Source: Thunnus maccoyii (taxonomy: Eukaryota; Chordata; Actinopteri; Scombriformes; Scombridae). Taken from it: a stretch of 64,000 nt of DNA. This document shows positions 1 through 44,610 of the stretch, in pieces. The notes beneath the pieces were generated by a model. It was not told where the DNA came from, made no database searches, and saw only the letters and a program-made list of their open reading frames with translations. Made by a program: the position numbers and the translations under genes. Numbering within the stretch: the first letter of the stretch is position 1; each line of letters starts with the position of its first letter. Where the stretch lies: positions 14,675,501 through 14,739,500 of the forward strand of contig NC_056538.1 in assembly GCF_910596095.1 (NCBI RefSeq). The letters run 5' to 3'.

Positions 1-2518
1 CAGAGGTGAACGCACAGGTGAGAGCGCGCAAAAATGAGGCAAACACGTGTCAAAAAATGAAATAAACGAATTAAGTGTGCGTTTTAGTTGATGACGGTAA
101 TTTAATAAGTTTCAGTCCGGTTCAGCAGTCCTCTTCAGACAAACCATATGTTTCTGTGTTTCCGCTTCACACTCTCTCTCTCTCTGTCTATCCGTCTCTC
201 TCTATCTATCTGTCTCTTTCCTTCTTTATCTATCTTTTCCTCTGCGTGTCTTTCTCTTTTCTCTGTTGGTGCTGGTTCTTCTGTGAGCTTATAATAATTT
301 GCAGCAGCCCTCCATCGCTGCGTCGCTGCTGTGGCAGGTGGTAGAGGGGATGCGGTGAGAAATAAGAGGAAGAGGAGGAGGAGGTGGAAGGGGAGAGGAG
401 GAGAAACCACGCAGAACAGGCAGGCGACGCAGCGGCGACTACATTGGAAACGCCTCCCTGTGATGCCTTTAGTAGCTCCTCGTAAAGCCCATTGCTCTGC
501 CGAGTGGACATTTTGTTTGTTTAACTTATTTGATCGAAAATGAGGAAAGTGAAATGCTTTTCGTGGCTGCTGCTTTTTGGGAAAGCCATCTTTGAAAAGC
601 TGCTTTGTAATATTATACAGAGTTATAGTTGAATGACAACTTTTATCAAATAGGATAAGTAACTTGCCTGTTTTAATTGATGTTATTATGGCCTATCTGG
701 GTGTGTCAGTTAACACATGGGTACTGAAAAATATTTACAACCACAACAACTGTACAGCTTATAGCTACTATCTTGCTGGCTCTATGCAACACCATATAAA
801 CACGGTAAGAAATGTATTTGTATGGCTTTTCCTTGTTTCAACTATTTAAAAGTGCATGGGCACACTTACACTGTAAAGGTACCCTATGATGTTTTTGACC
901 ACTAATAGTGCTAGGGAGCTGTGGGTTTTTTAAAAAAAAATTTATGAGCAGGACTGCAGTTAACATTTAACGTTAACATTTGCATGGGTACACTAAAAAA
1001 TATGTAAGTTTTTTTCTAATAAATGCTGTTGAGGCTAAGATTTTTTCTTTTGAACACACACATCCATACATTTTTGCAGGTGCTGCATTACAAAAGTCGA
1101 CACAAAAGAACAAAAAAGTAGCTGCGCACTGCTATATTGTCCCCGGTTCTTCTTTAAATCCACATGAACATGACAATATTTCAACCACTGTGGGTTTTCT
1201 GTTTTCTTTCCCTTTAGTGCTAGCTTAATAATTTAGAATACATATTAGAAGCCCAATGTAAAATAATAGGATGCTGAGTCCATTTTGAAACAAAATAATT
1301 TTGGTTGCACCAACAGTAACTCGACAGTAGTGTATAAAATCCATCCAGTTGACATTATACAACTGTTTTCAAACATTTGTCCTGTACCAGTTACGGTAAA
1401 TCTTATCAGTAGGGCTGGAGAAAAGAAACCAGTCAGTAGCTGAAGTAAAGCAGTGAAGCAATTCACATTTTCAAAGTTTAGCAAAACAGGCTCACATTTG
1501 GTATATTTTTGAATGTTAAAATGGCTTATAACCAGCTAACTCAGGATTTATGAGGAAGTTGTGCTGGAAGAGAAGCTCAATAAGGCCCTGTAGGATACGA
1601 CTGCAGAACTGTCAGCACATGGCCACTCAGTTGTCTAAGCAACATAAAGTGGCAATGTTGTTTACTCCGACCTGAACATGTAGGAAACTCTTGTCCAAAT
1701 GGACATGAACAATCTGAGTTCTGTTCCATTTTGTTTGTGGCTTTGATATTCCCGACAGCATTTGAATGCAACCCGTGCTACCAGCCATACACCAGCACCT
1801 TTTTGAAAACTAGTTAGTTCACGGAGCAGCGGGGGCGCGCCTGGCTCCTGTGGGCTGACGTGTAAAGTATTATTGAGTCCTCATATGTCTTTCTGTCATG
1901 ATTCCTCCTGAACTGATCGTAATAACTTCTGCAGCTCAACAAACATCACAGACTCACTGAATAAGTTGAATTGTTATTAGAAAAACTACAATGATACTCA
2001 TAAAAATTTTTCAATAATGCAATAATTTTTGTTCCCTCATGTGCTTGCCTGTCTCTCTTTTTTTTTTCTTTCAGCAGTCCCCCTCCTTTCATCTTGGACT
2101 GTGTAAACACATTATAGGCCTCTTTCATTCAATTTGATCGGTGGGTGTTCTCACGACATCTTGAGGCCTAAATAATCTGAGGTGCATCTCACATTTTTCT
2201 CTCCCTCTTTCTTTGTCACTATCACAGATACTTTTTTGTGAGGATAGACCAGGCAAATTTTCTCTGTGCTGAAATGTTTCATTTTATGGTGGTTGGCAGG
2301 TGCTGTGGTGGTTGGGTTTTTAATGAGTGACACCCAACTGTGTTGTGATGCAACAACCTTGCTTGTGAATGAAATCCAGTTACAGCTCCAGGTTTTCCAG
2401 CACTTCCCTGACCTCTGAACTCATGAGACGAGTGAGTGAAAGAAGATCTTCTTCCTGAGGATGAATCATTTTGTCATAATCGAAACAAAGGTACCTTAAA
2501 TGACAACTCTGTGTCTAG

Positions 2519-2600
2519 ACCAGTGGTTCTCAAACTGGGTGGCAGAGCCTCCTCCACAGAGCCATAGGAGGCTGCACATGCACGGGGAAGGATGTGGCAT
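2519..2600. repeat. hAT-type transposon terminus fragment
   Basis: The sequence begins with CAGTGGTTCTCAAACTGGG (2521-2539), the typical terminal inverted repeat of many vertebrate hAT (Charlie/Zaphod-like) elements. Only one end is recognisable, so this is a relic. Assignment rests on the terminal motif alone. Confidence 0.5.
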
Positions 2601-2614
2601 GAAACCAAAGTTGA

Positions 2615-2765
2615 ATAAACCTTTTTTAGCAGACATTTTGACCTGTCAAACACAGGTGTTAGTCATAACATTGCTAATTGCTGCATTGCATTGCAATAAT
2701 AATGTTATTAGTACCACCTGTGCTTTAACTGCTATGATACATCAAAATGTCTGCTATTGAAAAGG
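2615..2765. repeat. Palindromic MITE-like element, copy A
   Basis: The left arm has AGCAGACATTTTGACCTGTC (2629-2648) and the right arm has its near complement ATCAAAATGTCTGCTA (2742-2757), so the unit is an imperfect inverted repeat. Related sequence recurs at 3200-3330 and 30131-30357, which shows that it is a dispersed non-autonomous element. Confidence 0.55.
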
Positions 2766-3199
2766 TCTATGAAGGAAGGAACAATAGTGCTCTTGTTGTC
2801 ACAAGGCTATTAAGATTCAGGTTAGCAAGAGTTATTTAGACAGTTAAACAACATTTAAAGTGCATGATTGACACGTCTTTGAAAGGGAAGGAAAACTAAA
2901 ACTGACCTATCAAGCAAACACGTGAGTCAAATCGAAAATATGAAGACCCCAATCATGCATGCAAGTTCCCTATTTTTCCCAGTTTGATGAAAGTTTCAGT
3001 TGCATTTACATCACAAGAGACACTAACGAGAGACACGGGTAAAAAGAAACATGCCGTTCATGATCTTTTTTTAATGTTTCAATGAAGTTCTATTCAGCTC
3101 CTTTTGTCACTAGCTTGCCCAGTATTTTTACTGGTTGATAAAACATGGTGGTGGTAATGGGGGCCGTTGTGCTGCTGTGCAACAAAAGTGAAATCCTAC

Positions 3200-3330
3200 A
3201 ATTAACCATTTCATGACAGACATTTTGATGTCTTAAATAATAATAATAATAGGTGTAAATAATATAAATTATGACTGCATTCTGTTCCCATAACTGAGCC
3301 ATTGTTAACGAAATCAGGTGCACCTGTGTT
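3200..3330. repeat. MITE-like element, copy B (partial)
   Basis: The block shares the GACAGACATTTTGA core and the following AGGTGTAAATAAT stretch with the copies at 2615 and 30131. The right arm is not clear, so the copy is probably truncated or decayed. Confidence 0.45.
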
Positions 3331-3589
3331 TGCCAATCCATGTGGGTCCCTGAAGTGTGAAGCTGACTGACTGAAGACACAAACAGCAGCCAGTGCATGA
3401 TGTTATTGTTGTTGACATCAATAGTGAATGTTAATTTTAGGACTAATGCATAATCTTTAGAAATAGAGATAGGCCTAGACATGTTGGCAGGGCAGTGAGG
3501 GTAACTTTAGCTGTATTTGTTGGTGGGAATTAATGAATTGCCAGGTGTCTACAATGAAAAACCCACACTGACACCTCCTGTAGCATTTA

Positions 3590-3700
3590 GATGAGATAGT
3601 CTGATGAAGAGCAGGGGTGCTCGAAATGTCACCTTGGTGCAATAAATAAGTGGACACTGGAGCCCTGCAGTGTGCGAGCTGTTTATTTGTTTATTTCATT
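3590..3700. repeat. Dispersed retroelement-tail-like fragment
   Basis: A 'ctgatgaagagc...tcgaaatgtcacc' block followed by 'gcaataaataagtgga' resembles the tail segments of dispersed non-LTR-type repeats in fish genomes. A loosely similar piece lies at 26045-26130. Family assignment is tentative. Confidence 0.35.
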
Positions 3701-5291
3701 CCTGGTAAAGGTGCCAGTGGATTTATGATTGCAGAGCATGATGTCCTCTATGATTCATGTCTGGTGCGGCACAGTAGGCCCACTACCAGAAAAACAACAT
3801 ACCCACTTAATAAATTAAAGCCCTACTCCACTGTAGGTGGTCCTCTCACATATATGTCAGAGCAGTTCTGCTCGGATTATATTAGTCACAACAAAATGGC
3901 ATTTTTAACTGTTTTTTTTCCCTTGATTACACTGTGTCTTTAGTAGTAACCTCATCATTTGAAAGCAGCAGGTGTAAATAAAAATTCCAGGCATAAACCA
4001 TCACAGCTTTTTCAGCAATCTGTCCTCACCATGCCTCTTCTCTTAACTGATAAGCCGCTGCTTTACAATTATTAAATGCTTTCCATCATGTTCTGCAACA
4101 TCTCGTGTTCTCAAACTGCAATTTTAATGTGACTTTAAGAAAATACAAACCAGCGCATTTATATCAGGTATATCAGACAAGGTTTATAGGGCAGGAAGTA
4201 ATAAATTTATTCAACGTTTCCCCTCAAGTTTGAGCTACAGTCCTGTTTTCATAGGCGTGTGTGTGTTTTGTTCCTCCTGATACAAGAACTGTTTAAATCA
4301 TTTCAAGTCCATTGCGCTGTTTATCCTCTGTTCTCTCTTTTGCAGACACAATAATGCAGATCAAGAAGCAACAAATAAACACATTACTTGATACTAGGGA
4401 GAAAGGAACAGGTGAATCAACAACATAAAGCTTATATTATTCACAGGATCACTTACACAGACAAGCATAAGCACCATTTTTCCTCTTGACATAAAAAAAT
4501 ACAAATGAGAGAGAAGAAAGTGATTGAGAAAGAGGCTTATTTGAAACATTAATATAAGAGCACTAAACCACACTAGAGAGAGAAAAAGTAGAAGTGTCTA
4601 AGAGTTTGTGTACAAAAAGAAGTAAATAAAGTTACAACATCAAACAAAAGAGGATGTACACTGACAAACTTGTACATTCAAACTTCCAGCATGCTTGTAT
4701 GGATGACTGATGAATAGTTTTAGCCCTACATTTTAATGCAAATGTATTTTTCATGGGGTTGAGTAATATATTTCACCAGTCTGTGTCCCATTGAAAAAAA
4801 TAACCTAAAGGTAAATTAATGTAGGCTATAATTTTTTTCAACAAGTCTCAAGATTGTGTCCTCAATTGAAGGCCGTGTTTGAACAGTCTTCAGATGATGG
4901 CACACACACACACACACACAGCCACTTTATTGCATTGTTCTTGGCGACATCTGGCGGCCACGACACACTGAGAAAGAACAAGTGCTTTGACAAAACCTGT
5001 GTCATCAAATTTGTGTCGGTGACAGTCCTTTTGTGAATAACAGTAGGCTACTCATACAAAGGAGGTGTATAGCCCACGACAGCCCCAGAAAACAATCGAC
5101 AACGGTGCCCTGACATTCGTTTACAGTCACAAAACTGCGTGTTGAGGTGTGAAACCAAAGACAATAGCTGTCAAGATGATGTTACTTCCTATTTCAAGGC
5201 AGAAAAAATGCAGCCGACTGCTAGAAAAGCTCAAACTGAAAAGCTTTATCGTAAAAAAATGTGTTCCTAGCACAGGAGAACGTATATACAT

Positions 5292-5353
5292 GTCGCCATA
5301 GCAACAGGCACCGAAGTTTCCAGTAAAACGACATTTCCCAAAATGCACCGCGG
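5292..5353 (+). promoter_or_regulatory. clpb promoter: RFX-like X-box and ZNF143-like site
   Basis: 5292-5305 reads on the minus strand as GTTGCTATGGCGAC, 12 of 14 matches to the palindromic RFX X-box. 5334-5353 (TTTCCCAAAATGCACCGCGG) fits the ZNF143/STAF consensus CCCANNATGCANYGCG. Such sites usually lie just upstream of TATA-less, CpG-rich housekeeping promoters, which fits a mitochondrial chaperone gene starting at 5559. CpG density is raised from about 5340 through the first exon. The transcription start is inferred near 5380-5430, not seen. Confidence 0.6.
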
Positions 5354-5422
5354 GTTCTGGTGACATCCACGCTACGATGAGGTGAAACGGTTGTTTGCGT
5401 CTCGCTGGTTGTAATTAGTTCC

Positions 5423-5428
5423 ATGTAA
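5423..5428 (+). promoter_or_regulatory. Start-stop minimal uORF upstream of clpb
   Basis: ATG is followed immediately by TAA in the presumed 5' UTR. No other ATG lies between this and the clpb start at 5559. Start-stop elements are known to hold ribosomes and lower downstream translation. Whether it is transcribed depends on the true start site. Confidence 0.35.
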
Positions 5429-5558
5429 ACTGAGGTTTAACGGCTGCTACATCGGCGTTAACGCGGTGTCCCCGGTCCGTAGGCTAACGGGTATCCTCTG
5501 AGATTACTGACAGACGGAGGGTTTCATCCTCCGTTTCGCTTTCGGTGAGTTTACCGCC

Positions 5559-38869
<33,311 letters not shown>

Positions 38870-38937
38870 CACACCACAGAGACACACACAGGATACACTA
38901 AGCTGTGTGCACACATGTACACTTTCCACACACACAC

Positions 38938-38970
38938 TATCATCGTCATCATCATCATCATCATCATCAT
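38938..38970. repeat. (CAT)n trinucleotide repeat in clpb 3' UTR
   Basis: About ten CAT/CGT units in the 3' untranslated region, 70 bp after the clpb stop. It explains the poly-Asp run in a spurious minus-strand frame. Confidence 0.85.
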
Positions 38971-39010
38971 ATAGTGTCAGGAGGATGGATGGTTCTTGAT
39001 GGATGTTACC

Positions 39011-39016
39011 AATAAA
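39011..39016 (+). terminator. clpb poly(A) signal AATAAA
   Basis: A canonical AATAAA lies 142 bp after the stop codon and is followed by T/G-rich sequence (39040-39060), so the 3' UTR is probably only about 160-170 nt. No other AATAAA lies between the stop and this site. Confidence 0.7.
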
Positions 39017-39280
39017 AGTACCTCTGATAAACACATCACTGCCTCTCTGTTTCAGTACGCACATGAAGTATTTACATGCCAATTTTTACACAATATGCAG
39101 TAAAGTATCTGCCAACATCGCGCTGTAAACATAAAAACTATGTTACAACAAACCTTCATATCAGTTTATATCACGAGCAATGTCTCAGTAGATATAAGTA
39201 AGTAAATGTGTAGCGTAGAGGCTTCATTGTGCCTGTGCAGCTTCATCATCATCATGAAAATGAAACGTCTCATCAGTGGA

Positions 39281-39470
39281 TTGATATATATATATATAGA
39301 TCATATATATAAAGATTTAAAAACAGATTTGCTGTATTATGTTTGTAGTAGACTACATATATATACATACATATAGTGATAGTTGATGTTCACTCTATAG
39401 AGTAGAACATTCAAAACAGCCAAAATATTTGATATTTATAAAATATATTTATTTATTTATTTATAGATAC
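39281..39470. repeat. TA-rich low-complexity stretch
   Basis: Interrupted TATA runs (39281-39310, 39355-39375, 39430-39465) form the left flank of the Tc1-like insertion, as expected for an element that inserts at TA. Confidence 0.7.
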
Positions 39471-40766
39471 AGATGTGGCTGAAAATATTGGTACCCTTAC
39501 ACCTTTTCAAAAAAAAAAAACGAAATTTTCTCTGTATTAAGTTAAAACTGACAGAAGTATATGGTCTCCATCATTCTTTATTTCACATTGAATATAACTA
39601 AAATGTGCTTTTGATTTACAACTTAACGTATTTTAAAACAAATGAAAATGGCCAAAAATATTGGTACCCTTAACTTAATATTTTTTAGCTCATCCTTTGG
39701 AGGCAATAACTGCAGTCAAGCACTTTCTGTAAATCTGAATAAGGTTTCTACATGTCTCCACTGGTAGTTCGGCCTACTCTTGTTGAGCAAACTGCTCCAG
39801 TTCTCTCAGGTTTGATGGGTGCCGTCTCCCATCTGCAAGTTTCAGCTCTTTCCACAGTTGTTCAATGGGATTCAGATCAGGACTCATAGCAGGCCACTTC
39901 AGAACCGTCCAATGTTTTCTTCTCATCCACTCTTGGGTGCCTTTTGATTTGTGTTTGGGGTCAATATCCTGCTGGATGACTCATGACCTGCGACTAAGAT
40001 GCAGCTTTCTGACACTGGACTGTATGTTTCACTCCAAAATGCCGTCGTCGTGCCCTGCACAGATTCAAGGCACCCAGTGCCTGAGGCAGCAAATCAACCC
40101 CAAAACATCGCTGAGCCTCCTCCATGTTTCATGGTGTTCTTTTCTTTGAAAGCTTCATTTTTTCTTCTGCAAACATAGAGTTGGTGTGATTTACCAAAAA
40201 GCTCTAATTTAGTTTCATCTGTCCAAAGCACATTCTCCCAGAAGGACTGTGGCTCGTCAACATGCATTTTGGCAAAGTCCAGTCTGGCTTTTTTGGTGTC
40301 TCCCTCTTAGAAGTGGAGTCTTCCTGGATCTTCTACCATGGAGCCCATTTTCATTCAGACAGTGATGGATGCTGCGACTTGAAACTGTTGTACCTTGAAC
40401 TTGAAGATCAGCTCGGATCTGTGTTGAAGTTTTCCTTGGTTCTTTCTCGACCATTCGAGCAATCCTTCTGTTCAATCTCGGGCCAGTTTTCCTCTTGCGA
40501 CCACGTCCAGAGATGTTGGCTACAGTTCTATGAGCCTTAAACTTCTTAATGATATTGGCAACAGTGGTCACAGGAACATCAAGCTCTTTGATGATGGTCT
40601 TGGCTGTTACCTTCTTTCTAATCTCTTCAGACCTCTCTCTACTTTTCCTTCGGTTCGGTTCCTTCATCTGTGAAACTAGTTAAAACACAATAGTCTGCTT
40701 AAAGTATCACTACAAATCAAATGATTCTTACAACTTCTAAAGGGGTACCAATAATTTCAGCACATG
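39470..40766 (-). mobile_element. Decayed Tc1/mariner-like DNA transposon
   Basis: The element is about 1.3 kb, bounded by TA on both sides (39468-39469 and 40767-40768). The left end CAGATGTGGCTGAAAATATT and the right end (opposite strand) CATGTGCTGAAATTATTGG are imperfect inverted repeats that continue into TTGGTACCC. A second copy of the TIR core (AAAAATATTGGTACCC, about 39655-39670) lies inside the left arm, as in IR/DR-type Tc1 elements. The interior encodes a broken transposase on the minus strand. Flanking intergenic sequence is unique. Confidence 0.85.
39690..40667 (-). pseudogene. Tc1-like transposase pseudogene
   Basis: The N-terminal part is open from 40667 to 40257 (136 aa). It shows the paired-like double helix-turn-helix region with RKKVTAKTIIKELDVPVTTV, the GRGRKRK AT-hook-like motif, then ARMVEKEPRKTS. 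The DDE catalytic part follows in other frames: coding for a 'PKHKSKGTQEWMRRK'-like and 'MSPDLNPIEQLWKELK'-like segment is visible on the minus strand near 39830-39960, with frameshifts and at least one stop near 39777. The gene is therefore dead. A full-length enzyme of this family has about 340 aa. Confidence 0.8.
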
Positions 40767-40799
40767 TATGTTCAGAAATTTCAGCACATGTATGTTCAG
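40753..40799. repeat. 24-bp tandem duplication across the transposon end
   Basis: The 23-nt word beginning AATTTCAGCACATG and ending TGTTCAG occurs at 40753-40775 and again at 40777-40799. It joins the last 14 bp of the Tc1-like element to flanking DNA, so the duplication arose after insertion. Confidence 0.8.
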
Positions 40800-41924
40800 T
40801 ATCTGGCAACGAGCAATGAAATACCTGAAGTTGGAGGGATTAATCGCAGTTCAGGGGCCAATTTAGCCGTTGAGTGATTTGTCAGAGATGGGAAATGGCA
40901 AATTAAGAAAATAACATCATGGATATTAGTCAGAGAAATGTTATCTAATAGTACATTTTTAAAACGGTGATGACATAAGTTGGACAGATAAAAATCACTT
41001 TGAATGAAGGAACAGGACATGTTACTGACCAAAGATAGTTTGACGTTGCCTCAGATTGTTGCCTGTGTTCACTTTAATGCACTTGTGGAGAAAACCCCTC
41101 ACCAGCAGAGTCACTCTGATAAATATATGTAAACACAACCTGCTTATTCATTTCATTTTAATAAAGAATGTCTTAGAGGAGAAATCCCAGGCAAAAATGT
41201 ACAACAGTCCAATTGAATGATGGGTAATATAACTGCCTTGTGAATTGTTTCTGTTGATGCATGCTAATGTGAAAGAGTCTCGTCCGTCACGACAGCGATC
41301 TCCAGTTCTGTACAGTGTGTGTCTGTCTGACATTAAGAGAAATTTAGAGACATAAAGGAATAATATTCTATGTGTTGTGTCATAAATGTTTTAACAGCAT
41401 GTTGACAAGGCGCCAAATGTAATCCAGCGACATTTCTCATTCTTGTATCCCAACCTCCACCCTGTAAATAAAGTCATCACAACAAAAAAGGGAATTCCTC
41501 TGTTTTTTGTTCTGTTTGTGTTGCACTGACACTCCTGATGGATGGATGGATGTATGGATGGATGGGTGTGTGTGTGTGAGAGACCAGTGCCTGGGTGGGA
41601 ATCATACAACAATAACGCTTGTCCACCTTGTGAAACAACATGACATAGGAATTTCAGTGGAATCCTGGTCTGTGTGGGGGTCTGCGGAGCGGTAAATGCC
41701 ACTGAGATGCAGAAAACATGTCACACACACACACAAACACACCCTGCAGGAATGTCTTCCCTGCAGGGAGGAATTAGCATGCAAGGAAAAAAAAGACACA
41801 TTCACTCTTCTAATGTGCTCTGCCTGGACCCCCCAACAACACAACTGTCTTTGTTGTGTTGTTGTCTCTGCTGTCACACTGCGGTAGTCTTTAATAGTTA
41901 CATCTAAAAATATCTATCAAAAAT

Positions 41925-42115
41925 TTCCCAGAACCTGAGATAAAGTCTCTAAATTGTCCAAAACCCATATTAAATGAATTCATACAGATATAAAACAGAA
42001 AAGCTCCAAATTCTCACATTTTGAGAAGCAAGAAACAGCTTGTTTAGCATTTTTCCTTGATAAATAACTTGGTGATTGATTTTCAGAATTGTTAACTGAT
42101 TAATCATTTCAGGTA
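41925..42115. repeat. Non-autonomous hAT-like relic
   Basis: The stretch 'aagctccaaattctcacattttgagaagc', 'gcatttttccttgataaataacttgg' and 'aactgattaatcatttcag' matches the interior and end of the fish MITE at 15038 and 15354. Confidence 0.5.
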
Positions 42116-42816
42116 CTGCAATAACTTTCTTACATTTACACTTCTGTGCACACTACAAGCTCTGACATAGCCGAGTTGCAGCCACCTTTGAAAAACTCTT
42201 TGAAATCCTGCTTCATTAATTCTATTAATGACTGGTATTGTTTTGATAATGGAAATCAATAAGGGATGATGGCGTTTACTTGGATTCACCTCAGAAAAAG
42301 ATTGCGTCATATTTTGCACCATCTGTGCTGCTCTGATGTTTTATTATATACAGAGTACATCCTCAAAAGGTTGCCTGATATTATTAGAACTTAGAAACAT
42401 AAAGACTTTCTCTTTGACATGAGTGCTTATCTTGCTTGTGAGCAGCTAAATGTAAGAAGTAACAACTATAAAAAGCCTTTTTTTTTTTTTCTAAAGAGAG
42501 AAATATTTCTCAGGTTGCTGCCTCTGATCCCCTGCAGTCTCAGCTGGTTGCTCATGAATCTGAGCTTCCTCTGCGGTTGTGTTAATTGTACATTACCCTG
42601 AAAACAAATTGTCATATACTTGAAATATCATCTGCATGTTGTAAAACAGATAAGGGGGAAAACTTTTCTCAGCCACAAAGAAACGAGCAGACGTCTGTAA
42701 AAGTGGGACTGCATCTGGACAGTAGATCAGGTTTTGCTTATGATACCTCGAGGCTTTTCCCATCTCTTATAACCCTCAAACACATCTACACTTTATGGTT
42801 TTAGGAAGTCAAGCTG

Positions 42817-42817
<1 letters not shown>

Positions 42818-42849
<32 letters not shown>
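42818..42849. repeat. (GT)n microsatellite
   Basis: About 32 bp of GT in the intergenic region. Confidence 0.85.
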
Positions 42850-42852
<3 letters not shown>

Positions 42853-44397
42853 ACGCACGTGTGTGTATCCATTTACCCTCCCTGAGGAGGAAGACAAGAA
42901 TAAGAGGAGGAGAAAGAGAAGAGGCTCTTAGTCTGTCCGTCAGGCTATTTCTGACTGCTGCCATTTCTCTGATTAGATTATGGAGAAACAGAAACCTGGC
43001 CCTCCATCGTCCTAACCTCCCCTCCCTCTATCTCTCCACATTTTCCTCCCTCACCACCCTCCTCCCAACCCTCCCATCCTCCCTCTGCTTCATGCTCACT
43101 TTCTCTCTCCTCCACCTTTTCTCTTTCTCTCTCTCTCTCCTTCCTTCTGCTGCTGCTGATACAAATGAGAGAGAAGAGAGCAAGAGGGTAAAAGGTCAAG
43201 AAAAGAGGGCACATGGAAGATCAGAAATGATGCCTGACTCCAATTTTTTATGTGTCACTTAGTTTGTGATAAATTGATTAAAAATGACTTTCTTTAGGAA
43301 GAGGAGTACAATACAAACTCAAATAATAAATGTCTTAAAACTACATTTTGACACGTGGCTCCTCTACAAAACAGATAAAGCAACAACAGAAGGGTCAGTC
43401 TTAGTTGATGTTCTACATAAGTGATGCAAATTCTCTAACAAATTGGCAATTAATTAAATTACCAAAACCATTTGAAATGCAGCAAAGCCTGGAGCTTTTG
43501 TGGCCTCTGGGACTAGATACAAGTAGCAGGTTTAAAAGACTCATCAGGATAACTTTGCAGAACAGGGTTTTGCAGTTAAGTTATCCAAAACCTGAACACA
43601 ACCCTGGTAAGATAAAACTTAAAAAACGCCCAGAAACTAACTTGTATGAGGCCTCCAATGTGCGTTTATTGCGTGTGACAGTGTTCATGTGTGACACAGG
43701 CACCAGCTCAGTGTGAGATCAGATTCATAGTGTTCTCTTCCGCGTAGAAAAAGGTGAATAAATGAGCGCAGGTGTGTTTGATTTCAGTGCAGTTATGAGC
43801 GGCCGGGCGGCAGCAGCGGCAGCTCAGAGAGGTGCAGCCAGGTGAAGGTGGTGAATGATGAACGACTACTAGCGGCTCTCCCATTATCATATCTGTCCCT
43901 GCTCTTAACGGGGGATTTTCATCCGTGTCCCTCTGCACTCCTCTTATCCCTCCCTCCCTCCCTCCCTCTATCCCTCCCTCTCTCTCTCCCTCATTGTGCT
44001 CCCCCAGGAAAGCGATCGATTTCACCTCCATTACCTCAGTCCACTCAGCTCTTAGTTTAAGATGCTGCTCATTCATGCATCTCTAAAGCAGACGCACTAA
44101 CATTTTGTTTTCTGGGTTTACATGTTTGTTAAATTTTTACGCATGGAGTTGATGTGGCGGCTTTGTTGATGTTCGGGGATGGAGAGGCGCACGGGGGTGC
44201 ACACAAACACACACACACACACACACACACCTGATGTCGTCCGGTTACCGCAAGGCCATCACGTGACAGTCCCCTGGGAGAATTAGCATAAAAGACAAAT
44301 AAAGGACCCAACCAAAAAAGAAGAAGAAGAAGAAAAAACAAAAACACACACACCAGTCTGTCCGCCTTTCTTTTAAAGAAAAGGAACAAATCCATTC

Positions 44398-44610
44398 CGC
44401 CTAATTCGAACCTTGCTCAGGGACAGCTCGCGTGGCAGATTGCAGCCTAATTAGTTTAGAGGGAATTTAATTCAATTAACTTTCCACAGCTCCGCGCGCC
44501 CCGCCGCTGGGCTGCTTTCAGAGCGCGGGGCCAGAGCTCGAGATCTAATTAGCGTGTTTGGAGAAGCTCTCCATGCGCGCGGCCATCCCTCGCCGCTCCA
44601 GCTGTGGTGT
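44398..44610. promoter_or_regulatory. Candidate phox2a enhancer with PHOX2 dimer site
   Basis: This repeat-free, CpG-rich block stands out in the gene desert. It contains TAATTCAATTA (44468-44478), which fits the published PHOX2A/B binding consensus TAATYYAATTA exactly; two TAATTAG homeodomain sites (44448-44454 and 44546-44552); and a CAGCTG E-box (44599-44604) of the type bound by ASCL1, a known upstream factor of Phox2a. It lies about 6.85 kb upstream of the phox2a start. Enhancer function is inferred from motifs. Confidence 0.45.

Larger units (their letters stand above)
1..5290. other. Upstream intergenic region, no gene supported
   Basis: No open frame here has splice signals, family motifs or codon structure that I can recognise. 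Positions 160-250 are CT-rich and 300-480 is a GC-richer stretch that could be a 5' end of a neighbouring gene, but nothing decides this. The rest is AT-rich with scattered repeat fragments (a hAT-type terminus near 2521, palindromic MITE-like copies at 2615-2765 and 3200-3330, a retroelement-tail-like fragment at 3590-3700) and a short CA run at 4900-4920. Exons of a gene reaching in from the left edge could still be missed. Confidence 0.6.
40800..44397. other. clpb-phox2a intergenic, left part
   Basis: No gene seen. It contains a (GGAT)n run at 41537-41570, a hAT-like relic at 41925-42115, a GT repeat at 42818-42849, a pyrimidine-rich tract at 43015-43150 and a (CCCT)n run at 43947-43985. 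Confidence 0.65.

Noticed and set aside
39800..39960. An active transposase
   Set aside because: The catalytic half is in several frames and contains at least one stop; only the N-terminal half is open.
40262..40540. A 92-aa + strand frame within the Tc1-like element
   Set aside because: It is antisense to the transposase remnant, whose helix-turn-helix and AT-hook-like motifs read on the minus strand.
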